This document shows, one piece after another, positions 36,010 through 47,169 of a stretch of 64,000 bases of DNA (within the stretch, counting starts at the first letter, position 1; each line of letters starts with the position of its first letter). A program made the position numbers and the translations under genes. Location of the stretch: assembly GCF_028737195.1 (NCBI RefSeq), contig NZ_JAQZAJ010000007.1, positions 124,001-188,000 on the forward strand. The letters run 5' to 3'. The stretch is from Pseudovibrio exalbescens (GTDB lineage Bacteria > Pseudomonadota > Alphaproteobacteria > Rhizobiales > Stappiaceae). The notes under the pieces are model-generated. The model worked only from the letters and a program-made list of their open reading frames with translations, was not told the DNA's origin and did no database searches.

Positions 36010-37443
36010 TCAGCGCGGCAGATCGGATGATCCTGTCAGGAACTCGTCGATGGAGCGAGCAGCCTGGCGGCCTTCGCGGATCGCCCAAACCACCAAAGAC
36101 TGTCCTTTGCGGACATCGCCAGCGGCGAACAGACCCGGAATGCTGGTCTTGTAGTCTTCCGTGTTGGCTTTCACGTTGGTGCGTGCATCCAGCTCCAACT
36201 TGTCTCCGGCTTCCTTGATGTAGGTGTTCAGCTCAGGTCCTGAGAAGCCGATCGCTGCCAGCACAAGGTCTGCCTTGAGGATGAATTCAGTGCCTTCAAT
36301 TGGCGCGCGCTTTTCGTCAACGCGGGCGCACTTTACACCGGTGACGTTGCCATCCTCATCGCCGATGATCTCCAGCGTTGCGGCCTGAAACTCACGTTCT
36401 GCGCCTTCCGCCTGAGAGGAGGAGGTGCGGAACTTGGTCGGCCAGTACGGCCAGAACGCAAACTTGTCTTCCTTGACCGGAGGAACCGGGCGGATGTCCA
36501 TTTGCGTTACTGACAGGGCGCCCTGTCGGAAAGAGGTGCCCACACAGTCTGATGCGGTATCACCACCACCGACAACCACCACATGCTTGCCGCCAGCCCA
36601 GTACGGGGTCTCGTGGGAGACGTCCTCACCACCAACACGGCGGTTCTGCTGAACGAGGAATGGCATTGCGTACATGGCCCCGTTCAGATCCATTCCAGGA
36701 ATCTGTGGGTCACGTGGGCGCTCTGCACCGGCACACAGCAAGGTTGCATCATGACGGTCGTGGAGTTCTTCGAGCGTTACATCCTTGCCGATCTCGCAGT
36801 TGTAGTGGAAGACAACGCCTTCCGCTTCCATCTGCTCGACACGGCGATCGATGTAGTGCTTTTCCATCTTGAAGTCAGGAATACCGTAGCGCATCAGGCC
36901 GCCTGCGCGGGGCTCGCGTTCATAAATGTGCACGGTGTGGCCTGCACGTGCAAGCTGTTGACCTGCGGCCATACCTGCAGGACCGGAGCCGATGATGGCG
37001 ACAGTCTTGCCGGTCTTGTGGGCTGCCGGTTCTGGCTTGATCCAGCCTTCCTTGTAGGCACGGTCGGCGATGGCCTGTTCCACGGTCTTGATTGAGACCG
37101 GGACGTCTTCAAGGTTCAAGGTGCACGCTTCTTCGCAAGGTGCCGGACAGATGCGACCGGTGAACTCCGGGAAGTTGTTGGTGGAATGCAGGTTGCGAGC
37201 TGCCTCTTCCCACTCACCGTTGTAAACAAGGTCGTTCCAGTCCGGAATCTGGTTGTTTACAGGGCAGCCGGTGGGGCCGTGACAGAACGGAATACCGCAA
37301 TCCATGCAGCGCGCAGCCTGACGGCCCACTTCCTGTTCAGGAAGTGGAACGGTGAATTCGCGGAAGTGACGAATGCGGTCCGATGCCGGCTGGTACTTTT
37401 GCTCCTGCCGATCGATCTCCAAAAAGCCAGTTACTTTTCCCAT
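36010..37443 (-). CDS. gltD: Glutamate synthase (NADPH) small subunit
   Basis: This 477-residue flavoprotein passes electrons from NADPH to the large subunit for glutamate synthesis from glutamine and 2-oxoglutarate. N-terminal Cys clusters for [4Fe-4S] centres are visible ([32 protein letters not shown]). FAD- and NADPH-binding Rossmann motifs follow ([34 protein letters not shown]). The end has [19 protein letters not shown]. It lies 9 bases downstream of gltB in the same operon and ends at a shared terminator. Confidence 0.96.
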   Translation of the reverse strand: MGKVTGFLEIDRQEQKYQPASDRIRHFREFTVPLPEQEVGRQAARCMDCGIPFCHGPTGCPVNNQIPDWNDLVYNGEWEEAARNLHSTNNFPEFTGRICPAPCEEACTLNLEDVPVSIKTVEQAIADRAYKEGWIKPEPAAHKTGKTVAIIGSGPAGMAAGQQLARAGHTVHIYEREPRAGGLMRYGIPDFKMEKHYIDRRVEQMEAEGVVFHYNCEIGKDVTLEELHDRHDATLLCAGAERPRDPQIPGMDLNGAMYAMPFLVQQNRRVGGEDVSHETPYWAGGKHVVVVGGGDTASDCVGTSFRQGALSVTQMDIRPVPPVKEDKFAFWPYWPTKFRTSSSQAEGAEREFQAATLEIIGDEDGNVTGVKCARVDEKRAPIEGTEFILKADLVLAAIGFSGPELNTYIKEAGDKLELDARTNVKANTEDYKTSIPGLFAAGDVRKGQSLVVWAIREGRQAARSIDEFLTGSSDLPR

Positions 37444-37452
37444 TGTCTTCCC

Positions 37453-40400
37453 TTATTCCGCTGCTGCCAGACCCATACGCGCTGCTTCCATTTCCTTGAG
37501 CGCGCGGCGGTATTCAACAGGCATGACCTTCACAAATTTTGGACGCCATTCCTGCCAGTTGTCGAGGATCTCCTTGGCTTTGGATGAACCGGTGTACTTC
37601 ACGTGGTTCTCAAGGACGCCGCGCAGACGCTCATCGTCGTGACGCGTCATGTCCGCTGAAATGTCCACCCGGCCCTTGTGCTCGATGTCACCGCCGTGAT
37701 GGTGGAGTTTTTCAAGCAGGTCGTCTTCCTCTGTCACTGGTTCGATGTCGACCATCGCCAGATTACAGCGCGAAGCGAAGGCGTTGTCTTCGTCCAGAAC
37801 ATAGGCCACGCCGCCGGACATGCCCGCAGCGAAGTTGCGGCCGGTCTGACCAAGAACGACAACCACACCGCCGGTCATGTACTCACAGCCGTGGTCGCCA
37901 ACGCCCTCCACAACGGCGGTCGCGCCGGAGTTTCGAACCGCAAAACGCTCACCGGCAACACCCCGGAAGTATACCTCGCCTCCAGTTGCACCGTAGAGCA
38001 CAGTGTTGCCCACGATGATGGAGTTTTCAGGAATGATGCGTGTATCTTCTGGTGGGCGTACAATGATGCGGCCACCACACAGGCCCTTGCCAACGTAGTC
38101 ATTGGCATCGCCCTGCAGATCCATGGTTATGCCTTTAGACAGGAATGCACCAAATGCCTGGCCAGCCGTACCTGACAGGGAAATGTGAATGGTGTCGTCC
38201 TTCAGACCCTTCGCACCATAGCGCTTGGCCACTTCACCGGAGAGCATTGCGCCAGCTGAGCGGTCTACACTGCGGATTTCGGCCGGGAAGCTGACGGCTT
38301 CCTTTGTTTCCAGCGCCGCGGCTGCATTGGCGATCAGCTTGCGGTCCAGAATGTCCTCAATCGGGTGGCTCTGGGTTTCGCTCCAACGGCTCTGTTCCGG
38401 TGTCGCATCAGGACGGTAGAACAGGCGTGAGAAGTCGAGGCCCTTTGCCTTCCAATGGTCAATGGCATCGCGCTTGTCGAGAATATCGGAACGACCGATG
38501 ATCTCGTCGAGCGAGCGATAGCCGAGGGCAGCAAGCAGGGAACGCAACTCTTCTGCAACGTAGAAGAAGTAATTGATCACGTGCTCTGGAGTGCCCTTGA
38601 AGCGCTTGCGCAGAACGGGGTCCTGCGTTGCAATGCCGACCGGACAGGTGTTGAGATGACACTTGCGCATCATCAAGCAGCCTGCTGCGATAAGCGGTGC
38701 CGTGGAGAAACCGTACTCATCAGCACCGAGAAGAGCACCAATGAGAACGTCTCGGCCAGTGCGCAGACCGCCATCCACCTGAAGGGCCACACGAGAGCGC
38801 AGGCCGTTCAGAACCAGTGTCTGCTGGGTTTCTGCAAGGCCCATTTCCCATGGCGAACCGGCATGTTTGATGGAGGTCAGCGGGGATGCTCCTGTACCGC
38901 CGTCATAACCGGAAACGGTGATGTGGTCCGCACGTGCCTTTGCCACACCTGCTGCAACGGTGCCGACACCCACTTCTGAAACCAGCTTGACCGAGATGTC
39001 TGCAGTCGGATTCACGTTCTTGAGGTCGTAAATCAGCTGAGCCAGATCTTCGATCGAATAAATGTCGTGGTGCGGTGGTGGGGAAATCAGACCAACGCCA
39101 GGTGTTGAGTGACGCACCTTCGCAATGACAGCATCGACCTTGTGGCCCGGCAACTGCCCACCTTCACCCGGCTTCGCGCCTTGCGCCACCTTGATCTGGA
39201 TCATGTCGGAGTTGACCAGATATTCGGCGGTCACGCCAAAGCGGCCGGAAGCGACCTGCTTGATGGCAGAGCGCTCTGGGTTTGGAGAGCCGTCCGGCAG
39301 TGGGGTGAAGCGCTCAGGCTCTTCGCCGCCTTCACCGGTGTTTGACTTGCCGCCTAGCCTGTTCATGGCCACTGCCAGCGAGCTGTGTGCTTCGCGGGAG
39401 ATGGAGCCGAACGACATGGCACCGGTGGAGAAACGCTTAACGATGTCGTGGGCAGCTTCCACCTCGTCAACGTTGATTGGGCGACGGCCCAGCTCCTCAG
39501 CGGTCTTGATGCGGAACATGCCGCGAATGGTGTAGCGGCCGGTTTCCTCGTTAATCTGCTTTGCAAACTCGAGGTACTTTTCCGGCAAGTTGTTGCGAAC
39601 CGCATGCTGCAACGTTGCGATGCTGTCTGGGGTCCACATGTGGTTTTCACCGCGAACGCGATAGTTGTAGTCCCCGCCAACGTCCAGAGAACGGCGCAGA
39701 ACCGGAATGTCATCGAACGCAGCGCGCTGACGCATGACGGTTTCTTCAGCCACTTCCTGAAGGCCGATGCCTTCGATGGTGGTGGCGGTGCCGAAGAAGT
39801 ACTTTTCGACGAAAGCAGAGTTCAGGCCAACGGCGTCAAAGATCTGCGCGCCGCAGTAGGACTGATAGGTGGAGATGCCCATCTTCGACATGACTTTCAG
39901 CATGCCTTTGTTGATGGACTTGATATAGCGTTCAACGACTTCGAACTCGTCCACCTCTTCCGGGAAATGCATCTCGGAGTGCATGGAGCGCAGAGTTTCG
40001 AAGGCGAGGTAAGGGTTGATTGCCTCTGCACCGTAGCCAGCCAGAACGCAGAAGTGGTGTACTTCACGTGCTTCACCGGTTTCCACCACAATGCCAACGG
40101 AAGTGCGCAGACCCTTGCGGATCAGGTGGTTATGAACCGCTGCGGTTGCGAGCAGGGCTGGGATTGCCAGACGCGCGCGTGAAACCACACGGTCTGACAG
40201 AATGATGATGTTGTAGCCGTTGTGAACGGCTTCTTCAGCGCGCTCACAAAGGCGCTCCAGCGCCTTTTCCATCCCTTCCGCACCGTTGTCGGTGGAGTAG
40301 GTGATGTCCAGCGTTTTGGTTTGGAACTGATTGTCGGCCATGTCGCCAATGGCACGGATCTTTTCAAGATCTGCATTGGTGAGGATCGGCTGACGCACTT

Positions 40401-42183
40401 CCAAGCGCTTGGAGGTGGCAAGGCCTTCCAGATCGAACAGATTCGGGCGCGGGCCAATGAACGAGACTAGGCTCATCACCAGTTCTTCACGGATCGGGTC
40501 GATCGGCGGGTTGGTCACCTGCGCGAAGTTCTGCTTGAAATAGGTGTAAAGCAGTTTTGACTTGTCAGAGAGCACAGAGACGGGTGTGTCCGTGCCCATG
40601 GAGCCAAGCGCTTCCTGACCGACTGTCGCCATCGGCTGCATGAGCAGCTTGATGTCTTCCTGCGTGTAGCCGAAAGCTTGCTGACGATCGAGCAGGGTTT
40701 CACCCGCGACAGGGGCGCGTTCGCGTACTGCTGGCAGGTCCTCTAGTACGATCTGCGTGCGGTGAACCCAGTCTTTATACGGGTTCGCCGTAGAAAGCTC
40801 GCGCTTGATGTCTTCATCAGAGATGATGCAACCTTTTTCAAGGTCGATCAGCAGCATCTTGCCTGGCTGAAGCCGCCATTTCTGAACGACCTTTTCTTCA
40901 GGAATGTCCAGTACGCCAACCTCTGAGGACATCACAACAAAATCGTCATCAGTCACGATATAGCGAGCAGGGCGCAGGCCGTTACGGTCCAGCATGGCGC
41001 CGATCTGGCGGCCATCGGTAAATGCAACAGCGGCAGGGCCATCCCATGGCTCCATCAGTGCCGCGTGGTACTGGTAGAACGAGCGGCGGTTCTCGTCCAT
41101 CAACGGATTGCCAGCCCAAGCCTCAGGGATCAGCATCATCGCTGCATGAGACAGGGAGTAGCCACCCATCACGAGGAACTCGAGCGCGTTGTCAAAGCAC
41201 GCCGTATCGGACTGACCCTCGTAGGAGATCGGCCAGAGCTTGGAAATGTCGTCACCGAACTTGGGCGATGACACGGAAGCCTGACGCGCTGCCATCCAGT
41301 TTACGTTGCCACGCAAGGTGTTGATTTCACCGTTGTGGGCAACCATCCGGTATGGGTGGGCCAGATCCCAAGACGGGAAGGTATTGGTTGAAAAACGTTG
41401 GTGCACCAGTGCGAGAGCAGACGTGAAACGCTCATCGCGCAGGTCATCATAGTAAGCGCCCAGCTGGTAGGCCAGGAACATGCCCTTATAAACGATGGTG
41501 CGGCTAGAGAACGACACAATGTAGAAGCCTTTGTCTACAGCATCGGATTGGGCGCGCACCTGGTTGGAGATCACCTTTCGGGCAATGAACAGGCGACGCT
41601 CCAGAGCCATGTCGTCTGTGTCAACATCCTCGGAGGTGACGAACAGCTGGCGGGAGACCGGCTCTGTTGCGGCAATGTCTGGCGCTTTGGAAAGAGAAGA
41701 GTTGTCGACCGGAACATCGCGCCACCCGAGGATCGTCAGTCCTTCCTTGGCTGCGCAGTCGGCAATAATTCCCTCGCACTTGGCGCGCAGAGCATCATCT
41801 TGCGGCAGGAAGAAGAAGCCAACGCCGTATTTATCTGCGTCTGGTAGCTTGAAGCCGAGCTTTTCTGCTTCTTCCTTGAAAAAGTCGTGCGGGATCTGTG
41901 TGAGCATACCTGCACCGTCGCCCATGAGCGGATCGGCACCTACAGCGCCACGGTGGGTCAAGTTCTCAACGATCTGAAGACCGCTCTTTACAACGTGATG
42001 GGACTTCACACCCTTCATGTTGGCAATGAAGCCAACACCGCAGGCGTCGTGTTCCTTGGCTGGGTTATAAAGGCCCTTCTCGGCGGCAGTGCGGAGAGTG
42101 TCCTTAACTGTGCCTGTTGTGGCACGGGTCACTGTTTTCTGGCCCCCACTAATATGCACCGTCTGTCCTCCTGTCCTCGCCAT
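37453..42183 (-). CDS. gltB: Glutamate synthase (NADPH) large subunit
   Basis: This roughly 1576-residue protein makes two glutamates from glutamine and 2-oxoglutarate. An N-terminal propeptide of about 47 residues precedes the amidotransferase nucleophile Cys ([13 protein letters not shown]). The class-II amidotransferase domain, central domain, FMN/3Fe-4S domain ([37 protein letters not shown]) and C-terminal beta-helix domain ([24 protein letters not shown]) follow in order. Start choice: ATG 42183 has GAGG 6 bases upstream; a GTG at 42159 has AGGAGG and would give a propeptide of 39; GTG 42195 is also in frame. Family and role are certain. Confidence 0.96.
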   Translation of the reverse strand: MARTGGQTVHISGGQKTVTRATTGTVKDTLRTAAEKGLYNPAKEHDACGVGFIANMKGVKSHHVVKSGLQIVENLTHRGAVGADPLMGDGAGMLTQIPHDFFKEEAEKLGFKLPDADKYGVGFFFLPQDDALRAKCEGIIADCAAKEGLTILGWRDVPVDNSSLSKAPDIAATEPVSRQLFVTSEDVDTDDMALERRLFIARKVISNQVRAQSDAVDKGFYIVSFSSRTIVYKGMFLAYQLGAYYDDLRDERFTSALALVHQRFSTNTFPSWDLAHPYRMVAHNGEINTLRGNVNWMAARQASVSSPKFGDDISKLWPISYEGQSDTACFDNALEFLVMGGYSLSHAAMMLIPEAWAGNPLMDENRRSFYQYHAALMEPWDGPAAVAFTDGRQIGAMLDRNGLRPARYIVTDDDFVVMSSEVGVLDIPEEKVVQKWRLQPGKMLLIDLEKGCIISDEDIKRELSTANPYKDWVHRTQIVLEDLPAVRERAPVAGETLLDRQQAFGYTQEDIKLLMQPMATVGQEALGSMGTDTPVSVLSDKSKLLYTYFKQNFAQVTNPPIDPIREELVMSLVSFIGPRPNLFDLEGLATSKRLEVRQPILTNADLEKIRAIGDMADNQFQTKTLDITYSTDNGAEGMEKALERLCERAEEAVHNGYNIIILSDRVVSRARLAIPALLATAAVHNHLIRKGLRTSVGIVVETGEAREVHHFCVLAGYGAEAINPYLAFETLRSMHSEMHFPEEVDEFEVVERYIKSINKGMLKVMSKMGISTYQSYCGAQIFDAVGLNSAFVEKYFFGTATTIEGIGLQEVAEETVMRQRAAFDDIPVLRRSLDVGGDYNYRVRGENHMWTPDSIATLQHAVRNNLPEKYLEFAKQINEETGRYTIRGMFRIKTAEELGRRPINVDEVEAAHDIVKRFSTGAMSFGSISREAHSSLAVAMNRLGGKSNTGEGGEEPERFTPLPDGSPNPERSAIKQVASGRFGVTAEYLVNSDMIQIKVAQGAKPGEGGQLPGHKVDAVIAKVRHSTPGVGLISPPPHHDIYSIEDLAQLIYDLKNVNPTADISVKLVSEVGVGTVAAGVAKARADHITVSGYDGGTGASPLTSIKHAGSPWEMGLAETQQTLVLNGLRSRVALQVDGGLRTGRDVLIGALLGADEYGFSTAPLIAAGCLMMRKCHLNTCPVGIATQDPVLRKRFKGTPEHVINYFFYVAEELRSLLAALGYRSLDEIIGRSDILDKRDAIDHWKAKGLDFSRLFYRPDATPEQSRWSETQSHPIEDILDRKLIANAAAALETKEAVSFPAEIRSVDRSAGAMLSGEVAKRYGAKGLKDDTIHISLSGTAGQAFGAFLSKGITMDLQGDANDYVGKGLCGGRIIVRPPEDTRIIPENSIIVGNTVLYGATGGEVYFRGVAGERFAVRNSGATAVVEGVGDHGCEYMTGGVVVVLGQTGRNFAAGMSGGVAYVLDEDNAFASRCNLAMVDIEPVTEEDDLLEKLHHHGGDIEHKGRVDISADMTRHDDERLRGVLENHVKYTGSSKAKEILDNWQEWRPKFVKVMPVEYRRALKEMEAARMGLAAAE

Positions 42184-42195
42184 AATCGGCCTCAC

Positions 42196-42826
42196 TTTCA
42201 GTCACTCTCTGCGCAAGCAGAGTCAGGTCTATCGTTCGGGTCGCGTACTCCAATGACGCGGCTCGTTCGAAGCCCAGGCACTTGTGCCACGGATCTGTCG
42301 AATGAAGAGCGTTCCTCTACGCTGTTGTAGGGACACCCTGATACGGAGTTGCCTCCGACCTCTTAACGCTTAGCCAACTATAACGCATTGCGATATGTCG
42401 GCCTGCAGGAACTTTTTCTCAGTTCCCTCTCTGGTTTTATGCTTCATTAAATATAGCGCATTCAGTTTTCTCAAGAAAACGTGAGCAGCGTGTGACGCTA
42501 CATTATAAGGGACAGTAGTCCTGTCCTATCCGAAGCTGGCGAAAGATGCCAGATTTCTTAATCTAGAGCAAGCAAGAAGTTCTGCCCAAAGGTTGCAGTT
42601 CTTTCAATGTTTTTGCCGAATTTGTCGAATTCGCATTGGCGGCTAAAGATAATCGCAACAATCTTTCTAAAGGCTGCTCACGCGTGCGAAGAACTTTCTT
42701 TTCTGCGTCCGCTCAAGTGATTGTAACGGGCCTTTGATTTCCTGTTGAGCGGGAACTTCGTCACAGTCCAGTTGCGAGCGGGAAAGATCTTCCTGCGATC
42801 CGACAAGATTAACTAGGAGAACCCCC
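42196..42826. other. Intergenic region between gltB and the bufferin operon
   Basis: This 630-base region holds the divergent upstream sequences of gltB (minus) and bufA (plus). No convincing gene is seen. Small inverted repeats are visible: CTCTGC-GCAA-GCAGAG at 42207-42222 in the gltB leader, and GGACAG-TAGTC-CTGTCC near 42511-42527 mid-region. The long gltB leader suggests post-transcriptional or nitrogen-responsive control, but no known riboswitch class was recognised. Confidence 0.5.
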
Positions 42827-43126
42827 ATGAGCAATAAAGGTGTATCCGCAGCAGTTCTGGCTGGCGCGGTTGCTGCTGCCGTCATTTCCGTAAACGCGCC
42901 GACTGCGGCGTATGCTCAGGCAAAAGAAAAGTGCTACGGCGTTTCTTTGGCTGGCGAAAACGACTGTAAGGCCGGTGCTGGTACCACCTGCGCAGGGACA
43001 TCCACCGTTGACTACCAAGGCAATGCATGGACGCTGGTTCCAAAGGGCACTTGCGAAACCATGGAACTGCCGGGCGGCCGCCAGGGGTCACTGACCGAGT
43101 TGGATCGCGATAATCCAGAGGCATAG
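42827..43126 (+). CDS. bufA: Bufferin-type precursor peptide (DUF2282, BufA1-like)
   Basis: This 99-residue peptide has a Sec signal (residues 1-30, ending TAAYA). A mature region of about 69 residues carries four Cys at 36, 47, 55 and 76 in the DUF2282 frame [18 protein letters not shown] and TTCAGTS, then [14 protein letters not shown]. That family was recently shown to be the precursor of bufferins, copper-chelating peptides whose Cys are modified to heterocycles by a DUF692 enzyme. AGGAGA lies 6 bases before the ATG. It heads a four-gene operon. Family membership is clear; the modification in this organism is inferred. Confidence 0.9.
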   Translation: MSNKGVSAAVLAGAVAAAVISVNAPTAAYAQAKEKCYGVSLAGENDCKAGAGTTCAGTSTVDYQGNAWTLVPKGTCETMELPGGRQGSLTELDRDNPEA

Positions 43127-43204
43127 TCACTAGCGATGCTTCGAGGCGGTTGTCGTGATGATGGGCGGCTGCCTCCGGAGCCTCTTTGAACACCGGAGGG
43201 TCTC

Positions 43205-44089
43205 ATGTCTCAGAGCGAAAGAATCAGCGCGACAGTTCCTGCGGGCGCGGGGCTCGGCTTGAAAGCCGACCACTATGCCCAGATTCTGGAGACGAAACCG
43301 GCCCTGGGTTTCTTTGAGGTCCATGCCGAGAACTACATGGGGGCTGGCGGACCTCCGCACGCCTATCTGGAGGCCATCCGTGCGCGCTACCCGATCTCGC
43401 TTCACGGTGTTGGTCTGTCCATTGGCGGCATGCAGCCCCTCAACAAAGACCATTTGCAACGGGTGAAGCAGGTTCACGACCGTTATCAGCCGGGCTTGTT
43501 CAGTGAGCATCTGGCTTGGTCTTCGCATCAGCCAGCCTATTACAATGACTTGTTGCCGCTGCCTTACACGGAAGAGACCTTTCAGCGTGTTGCTGACCAC
43601 ATTGATGAGGTACAGCAGGTGCTGGGCCGACAAATGCTGCTGGAAAATCCATCCACCTATGTCCTTTTTGAAGACAGCGTCATAGAGGAAACCGACTTCC
43701 TGATGCGCGTGGTCGACAAGACCGGCTGCGGTTTGCTGCTTGATGTAAACAATGTTTTTGTGTCGGCCACCAACTCGGGCCGATCCGCTTCGGAGTATCT
43801 GGCGTCGTTTCCCGTTGAACATGTGGGCGAAATACATCTGGGCGGTCACGCCCCGGATGAAGATGAGCAAGGCCATCCTCTGCTCATAGATGCACATGAC
43901 CGCGAAGTTGCCGATCCGGTTTGGCATCTCTACCGTGCTGTGATCGACCGCGTTGGTGCCGTGCCGACCTTGATCGAGTGGGATGCCGAGGTGCCCGCTT
44001 GGGAAGTGCTTTATGCCGAAGCCCAACGGGCTCAAGCCATTTTGACCCAGCGCCAGAAGCAGGGAGCGTCCTATGCCCAGGTCAGCTGA
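43205..44089 (+). CDS. bufB: Multinuclear non-haem iron oxidase (DUF692, BufB-like)
   Basis: This 294-residue TIM-barrel enzyme belongs to the MNIO family, which modifies Cys residues of precursor peptides using two or three iron atoms and O2. Metal-ligand blocks are intact: [70 protein letters not shown] and [10 protein letters not shown]. It follows bufA by 78 bases, in which the start has GGAGGGTCTC. It overlaps the next gene by 17 bases, which argues for coupled translation with its partner. Expected reaction: oxidation of precursor Cys to thiooxazole-type rings. Confidence 0.93.
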   Translation: MSQSERISATVPAGAGLGLKADHYAQILETKPALGFFEVHAENYMGAGGPPHAYLEAIRARYPISLHGVGLSIGGMQPLNKDHLQRVKQVHDRYQPGLFSEHLAWSSHQPAYYNDLLPLPYTEETFQRVADHIDEVQQVLGRQMLLENPSTYVLFEDSVIEETDFLMRVVDKTGCGLLLDVNNVFVSATNSGRSASEYLASFPVEHVGEIHLGGHAPDEDEQGHPLLIDAHDREVADPVWHLYRAVIDRVGAVPTLIEWDAEVPAWEVLYAEAQRAQAILTQRQKQGASYAQVS

Positions 44090-44846
44090 GCAGGTGCTTG
44101 CGTCCTTCTCCGGAAATTTGACGCGTTCAGACTTCTTGGTGCCAACCGGCCTTGTTGGACGGGACGGTGAAACGTCGCAACGCCGGTTTGAGGTTTACAG
44201 AAACAACGTCTTGAGCAGCCTGAGTGCCGCGCTTGCCGCTAATTTCCCCGCGATTCAACGTTTGCTAGGTGAGGAATACTTCAAGGCACTTGCGGTGGAG
44301 TTTGTTCGGCAATCGCCGCCCACCCAGCCTGTTCTTTCTGAGTATGGAGCAGACTTTCCAGAGTTCGTGCGGAGTTTCCCGCCTTTGGCTGACTACCCCT
44401 ATCTTGGTGATGTTGCCTCTTTGGAGTGGGTATGGCTGAAGGCCTACCATGGCGCAGAACTGGCGGTGACCGCTGCCGAGCAGTTGAAAGAGGTGGCAGG
44501 TGAACGCCTCAATGAAGTGAGATTTAAGGTGCATCCAACCGCGTCCTCGGTGATCTCACAGTTTCCAATCTATGAAATCTTCAAGGTGAACCGTGATGGG
44601 GCTGCTGCCACCCCGGTGGCGGGCGGCGGCCAAGGCGTGCTTGTGGTGCGCCCCGGCATGCATGTTGTTGTTGAGCAGGTTTCACCTGAGACCCTCTTTC
44701 TTTTTGAGCAGTTGAAACAAGGCGTTTCCCTTGGTGCAGCCGCAGAAGCCGGTCTCTCACAGTTTCCGGGGTTTGATCTCGGAAGTTGTCTGTCGTCACT
44801 ACTTCAGACGGGCGCGCTCGCTCAGGTCCTGATGGCTGATACTTAA
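44073..44846 (+). CDS. bufC: DUF2063 partner protein (BufC-like, RRE-type)
   Basis: This 257-residue protein starts with the DUF2063 domain (about 1-90: [51 protein letters not shown]). A C-terminal mixed domain follows (about 110-257, [17 protein letters not shown] ... [23 protein letters not shown]). In bufferin and related MNIO systems this protein is the partner that helps bind the precursor to the oxidase. It overlaps bufB by 17 bases. The older annotation as DNA-binding is not supported by motifs I can see. Confidence 0.9.
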   Translation: MPRSAEQVLASFSGNLTRSDFLVPTGLVGRDGETSQRRFEVYRNNVLSSLSAALAANFPAIQRLLGEEYFKALAVEFVRQSPPTQPVLSEYGADFPEFVRSFPPLADYPYLGDVASLEWVWLKAYHGAELAVTAAEQLKEVAGERLNEVRFKVHPTASSVISQFPIYEIFKVNRDGAAATPVAGGGQGVLVVRPGMHVVVEQVSPETLFLFEQLKQGVSLGAAAEAGLSQFPGFDLGSCLSSLLQTGALAQVLMADT

Positions 44847-44868
44847 CGCATAATCGCAGGAGGGCATT

Positions 44869-45453
44869 ATGTCTGGAATCATCTCACCCTTGGTGAGCAT
44901 CTACACGGGTATTTTTGGTGCGATTGAGCGCGCTGCAGGCGATTGGTTCCTTGGGCTTTTGGCGCGTGTGGTGTTTGCCAGTGTGCTGTTTGGCTACTTC
45001 TGGAACTCTGCACTGACCAAGATCAGTGATGGTCTTCTCGGGTTTCTCACTCCCACAACGGGGGCTTATGCGCAGATCCTGCCTCAAATCACCGAAGCAG
45101 CCGGATATGATGTGAGCCAGATTGCTTTCTTTCCATATGGTCTGATCGTCCTCATGGGAACGTGGGCCGAGTTTGTCCTGCCAGTGCTGGTGGTGATCGG
45201 GCTCTTCACGCGCGGAGCCAGTCTGGCCATGATCGGGTTCCTTATTGTGATGACCTATGTGGACATCACGGGCCATCATGTGGACATGGGCACCATTGGC
45301 GGTTTCTTTGACAACGCGCCAAACAGCGTGATTGCCGATCAGCGTGTCATGTGGGGCTTCCTGCTGCTTTATCTCGTCATTCGCGGCCCGGGTTTGTTGT
45401 CTGTTGATGGCCTACTGGGCAAACGGACGCAACCTACTGAAAAACTGGCCTAA
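44869..45453 (+). CDS. DoxX-family membrane protein of the bufferin operon
   Basis: This 194-residue membrane protein has about four helices and DoxX motifs (ARVVFASVLFGYFWNSALTKI, ELVLP-like AEFVLPVLVVIGLFTRGASLA, DITGHHVDMGTIGG). DoxX proteins are common last members of MNIO/DUF2282 operons and are thought to provide redox or membrane functions; that role is not established. The start follows AGGAGGGC 6 bases upstream and lies 22 bases after bufC, so it is probably co-transcribed. Confidence 0.85.
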   Translation: MSGIISPLVSIYTGIFGAIERAAGDWFLGLLARVVFASVLFGYFWNSALTKISDGLLGFLTPTTGAYAQILPQITEAAGYDVSQIAFFPYGLIVLMGTWAEFVLPVLVVIGLFTRGASLAMIGFLIVMTYVDITGHHVDMGTIGGFFDNAPNSVIADQRVMWGFLLLYLVIRGPGLLSVDGLLGKRTQPTEKLA

Positions 45454-45514
45454 TGATGGCCTCAGAGTGCAAGATTTGGCTTGCCTCGCGCACCAACGCT
45501 GGTATGCGTAGGTC

Positions 45515-46546
45515 ATGATCTTTTCGAGTGATAACTGGGCTGGTGCCACGGACGCCGTGATGGCGGCTTTGGCCCGCCATACGAGTGGATTTGCGCCTGC
45601 TTACGGTGTGGATCCGCTGAGCCGCTCCATTGAAGCGAAGTTCAACGAGGTTTTTGAGCGCGAAGTGGCCGTTTTTCTGGTTTCCACCGGAACAGCAGCC
45701 AACTCTCTTGCCTTGGCTAATTATGCCAAGCCGGGTGGAGCCGTTTTCTGCCACGAGGAATCGCATATCGTGGTGGATGAGTGCGGGGCCCCTGAGTTCA
45801 CGACTGGTGGCAACAAGCTGTTCGGCATTGCAGGTGAACATGGCAAGATCAATGCGGCCTCTTTAGCAAAGGCGCTGACAGCCATTCCTGAGGGCGTGGT
45901 GCACCACGGTCAGGCCTCTGCGGTTTCCATTACCCAGGCGACCGAAATCGGAACGCTATATACCCCGTCGGAAATCGCTGCGATTAATGAAGTGGCCAAG
46001 AGCCGCGGTCTGCCTTTACACATGGATGGTGCCCGCTTTGCCAATGCACTGGTGTCATTGGACATCAGCCCAGCGGAAATGACCTGGAAGCAGGGCGTGG
46101 ATGTGCTCTCTTTCGGCGCAACCAAGAACGGGTGTTGGTGCGCTGAAGCGGTGGTGTTTTTCAATCCGCAGGATGGCGCAGGTTTTGAGTATCTGCGTAA
46201 GCGGTCGGCCCAGCTTTTCTCAAAGAGCCGCTTTATCTCCGCACAGTTTGAAGGTTATTTCGAGGACGACAACTGGTTACAAACAGCGCGCCATGCCAAC
46301 GCTATGGCCGCGCGTCTTGCTGAAGGCCTGAAGGCTGCAGACGGTGTTGATCTGCCGGTTTGGCCACAAGCGAACGAGGTGTTCCCAATCATAAGCCGAG
46401 CCAAAGCCGCTGAGCTTCAAAAGGCTGGCGCGGGATTCTATGAGTGGCCAGCGGAAGGCTTGCCGGAGGACCGCCAGATGATCCGCCTGGTAACAAGCTT
46501 TGCGACAACGACCGGTATGGTCGACGAGTTCATCAGCTTGCTGTAG
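45515..46546 (+). CDS. Low-specificity threonine aldolase (beta-eliminating lyase family)
   Basis: This 343-residue PLP-dependent enzyme cleaves L-threonine or L-allo-threonine to glycine and acetaldehyde. Fold-I features are visible: VSTGTAANSLALANY (PLP-phosphate side), CHEESHIVVDECGAPEF, LHMDGARFANALVSL (Asp pairing with PLP) and the Schiff-base Lys in LSFGATKNGCW. The C-terminal half has SKSRFISAQFEGYF. The Trp/Cys after the Lys loop is family-typical. It is followed by a strong terminator. The gene is not obviously part of the bufferin operon (61 bases after DoxX). Confidence 0.9.
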   Translation: MIFSSDNWAGATDAVMAALARHTSGFAPAYGVDPLSRSIEAKFNEVFEREVAVFLVSTGTAANSLALANYAKPGGAVFCHEESHIVVDECGAPEFTTGGNKLFGIAGEHGKINAASLAKALTAIPEGVVHHGQASAVSITQATEIGTLYTPSEIAAINEVAKSRGLPLHMDGARFANALVSLDISPAEMTWKQGVDVLSFGATKNGCWCAEAVVFFNPQDGAGFEYLRKRSAQLFSKSRFISAQFEGYFEDDNWLQTARHANAMAARLAEGLKAADGVDLPVWPQANEVFPIISRAKAAELQKAGAGFYEWPAEGLPEDRQMIRLVTSFATTTGMVDEFISLL

Positions 46547-46570
46547 CGGATTGCATTCGTTACGCAAAAA

Positions 46571-46596
46571 AACGGTCCCTTATGGGGCCGTTTTTT
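46571..46596 (+). terminator. Rho-independent terminator of the threonine aldolase gene
   Basis: ACGGTCCC (46572-46579) pairs with GGGGCCGT (46584-46591) with one G-U, followed by five T; an A run lies on the other side. Confidence 0.85.
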
Positions 46597-46698
46597 GTTG
46601 GAAAGTCGGGAGGGGGAAAGCGCCCCGCAGGGGAGAATACGGGGCGCTTCGGAGAGGTCTGACCAATTGGGGGAGGAAGTCAGACTTGGGAACGGTTG

Positions 46699-47169
46699 TT
46701 AGTGCGATGTGTTCGCAGGACTGCCTTCGATCTGCTTCACTTCATCGCGCGGAGCTGTCTTGATGTCGATCTTTCGTGGCTTCATCGCCTCTGGGAGCTC
46801 ACGAACAAGATCGATATGCAAAAGGCCGTGTTCCAAAGAAGCGCCGACTACTTTCACATACTCAGCAATTTGGAAGCGACGTTCAAAAGCGCGCGAGGCG
46901 ATGCCCCGATATAGAACTTCCCGATCATCAGCTTCTGGTGCTTTTTCACCAGAGATGGTGAGTGCGTGCTCCTTGGCTTCGATGCTGAGTTCTTCCTCAG
47001 TGAAGCCCGCGACGGCCATAGTAATCCGGTAGGCGTTCTCGCCGGTGCGCTCAATGTTGTATGGGGGATAGGCTGAGCTCTGTTCACCTGTCGCTGTGTC
47101 CAGCATGGAAAACAGGCGGTCAAAACCGACGGTGGAACGATAGAGTGGGCTCAAATCAAAATGACGCAT
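46699..47169 (-). CDS. Small heat-shock protein, Hsp20 family
   Basis: This 156-residue protein has an alpha-crystallin domain (about 35-125: YPPYNIERTGENAYRITMAV, SIEAKEHALTISGEK, RFQIAEYVKVVGASLEHGLLHIDL). N- and C-terminal segments are typical of class A rhizobial Hsp20 (IbpA-like). It is an ATP-independent holdase. Start ATG 47169 is preferred: AGGA lies 7 bases upstream and forms part of a ROSE-type hairpin; a longer start further up is not supported. An RpoH-like promoter lies about 130 bases upstream of the start. The C-terminal tail beyond residue 125 contains KPRKIDIK, an IxI-like element. Confidence 0.93.
   Translation of the reverse strand: MRHFDLSPLYRSTVGFDRLFSMLDTATGEQSSAYPPYNIERTGENAYRITMAVAGFTEEELSIEAKEHALTISGEKAPEADDREVLYRGIASRAFERRFQIAEYVKVVGASLEHGLLHIDLVRELPEAMKPRKIDIKTAPRDEVKQIEGSPANTSH

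Noticed and set aside
42723-42728. GTAACG upstream of bufA as a sigma-F-type -35 element (known for bufferin genes in Caulobacter)
   Set aside because: No acceptable -10 (CGAA-like) appears at the required spacing of 16-17 bases; I cannot claim a sigma-F promoter.
42744-42775. GGAAC ... CGAG upstream of bufA as a general stress (EcfG) promoter
   Set aside because: Spacing is 18 and the -10 is CGAG rather than CGTT.
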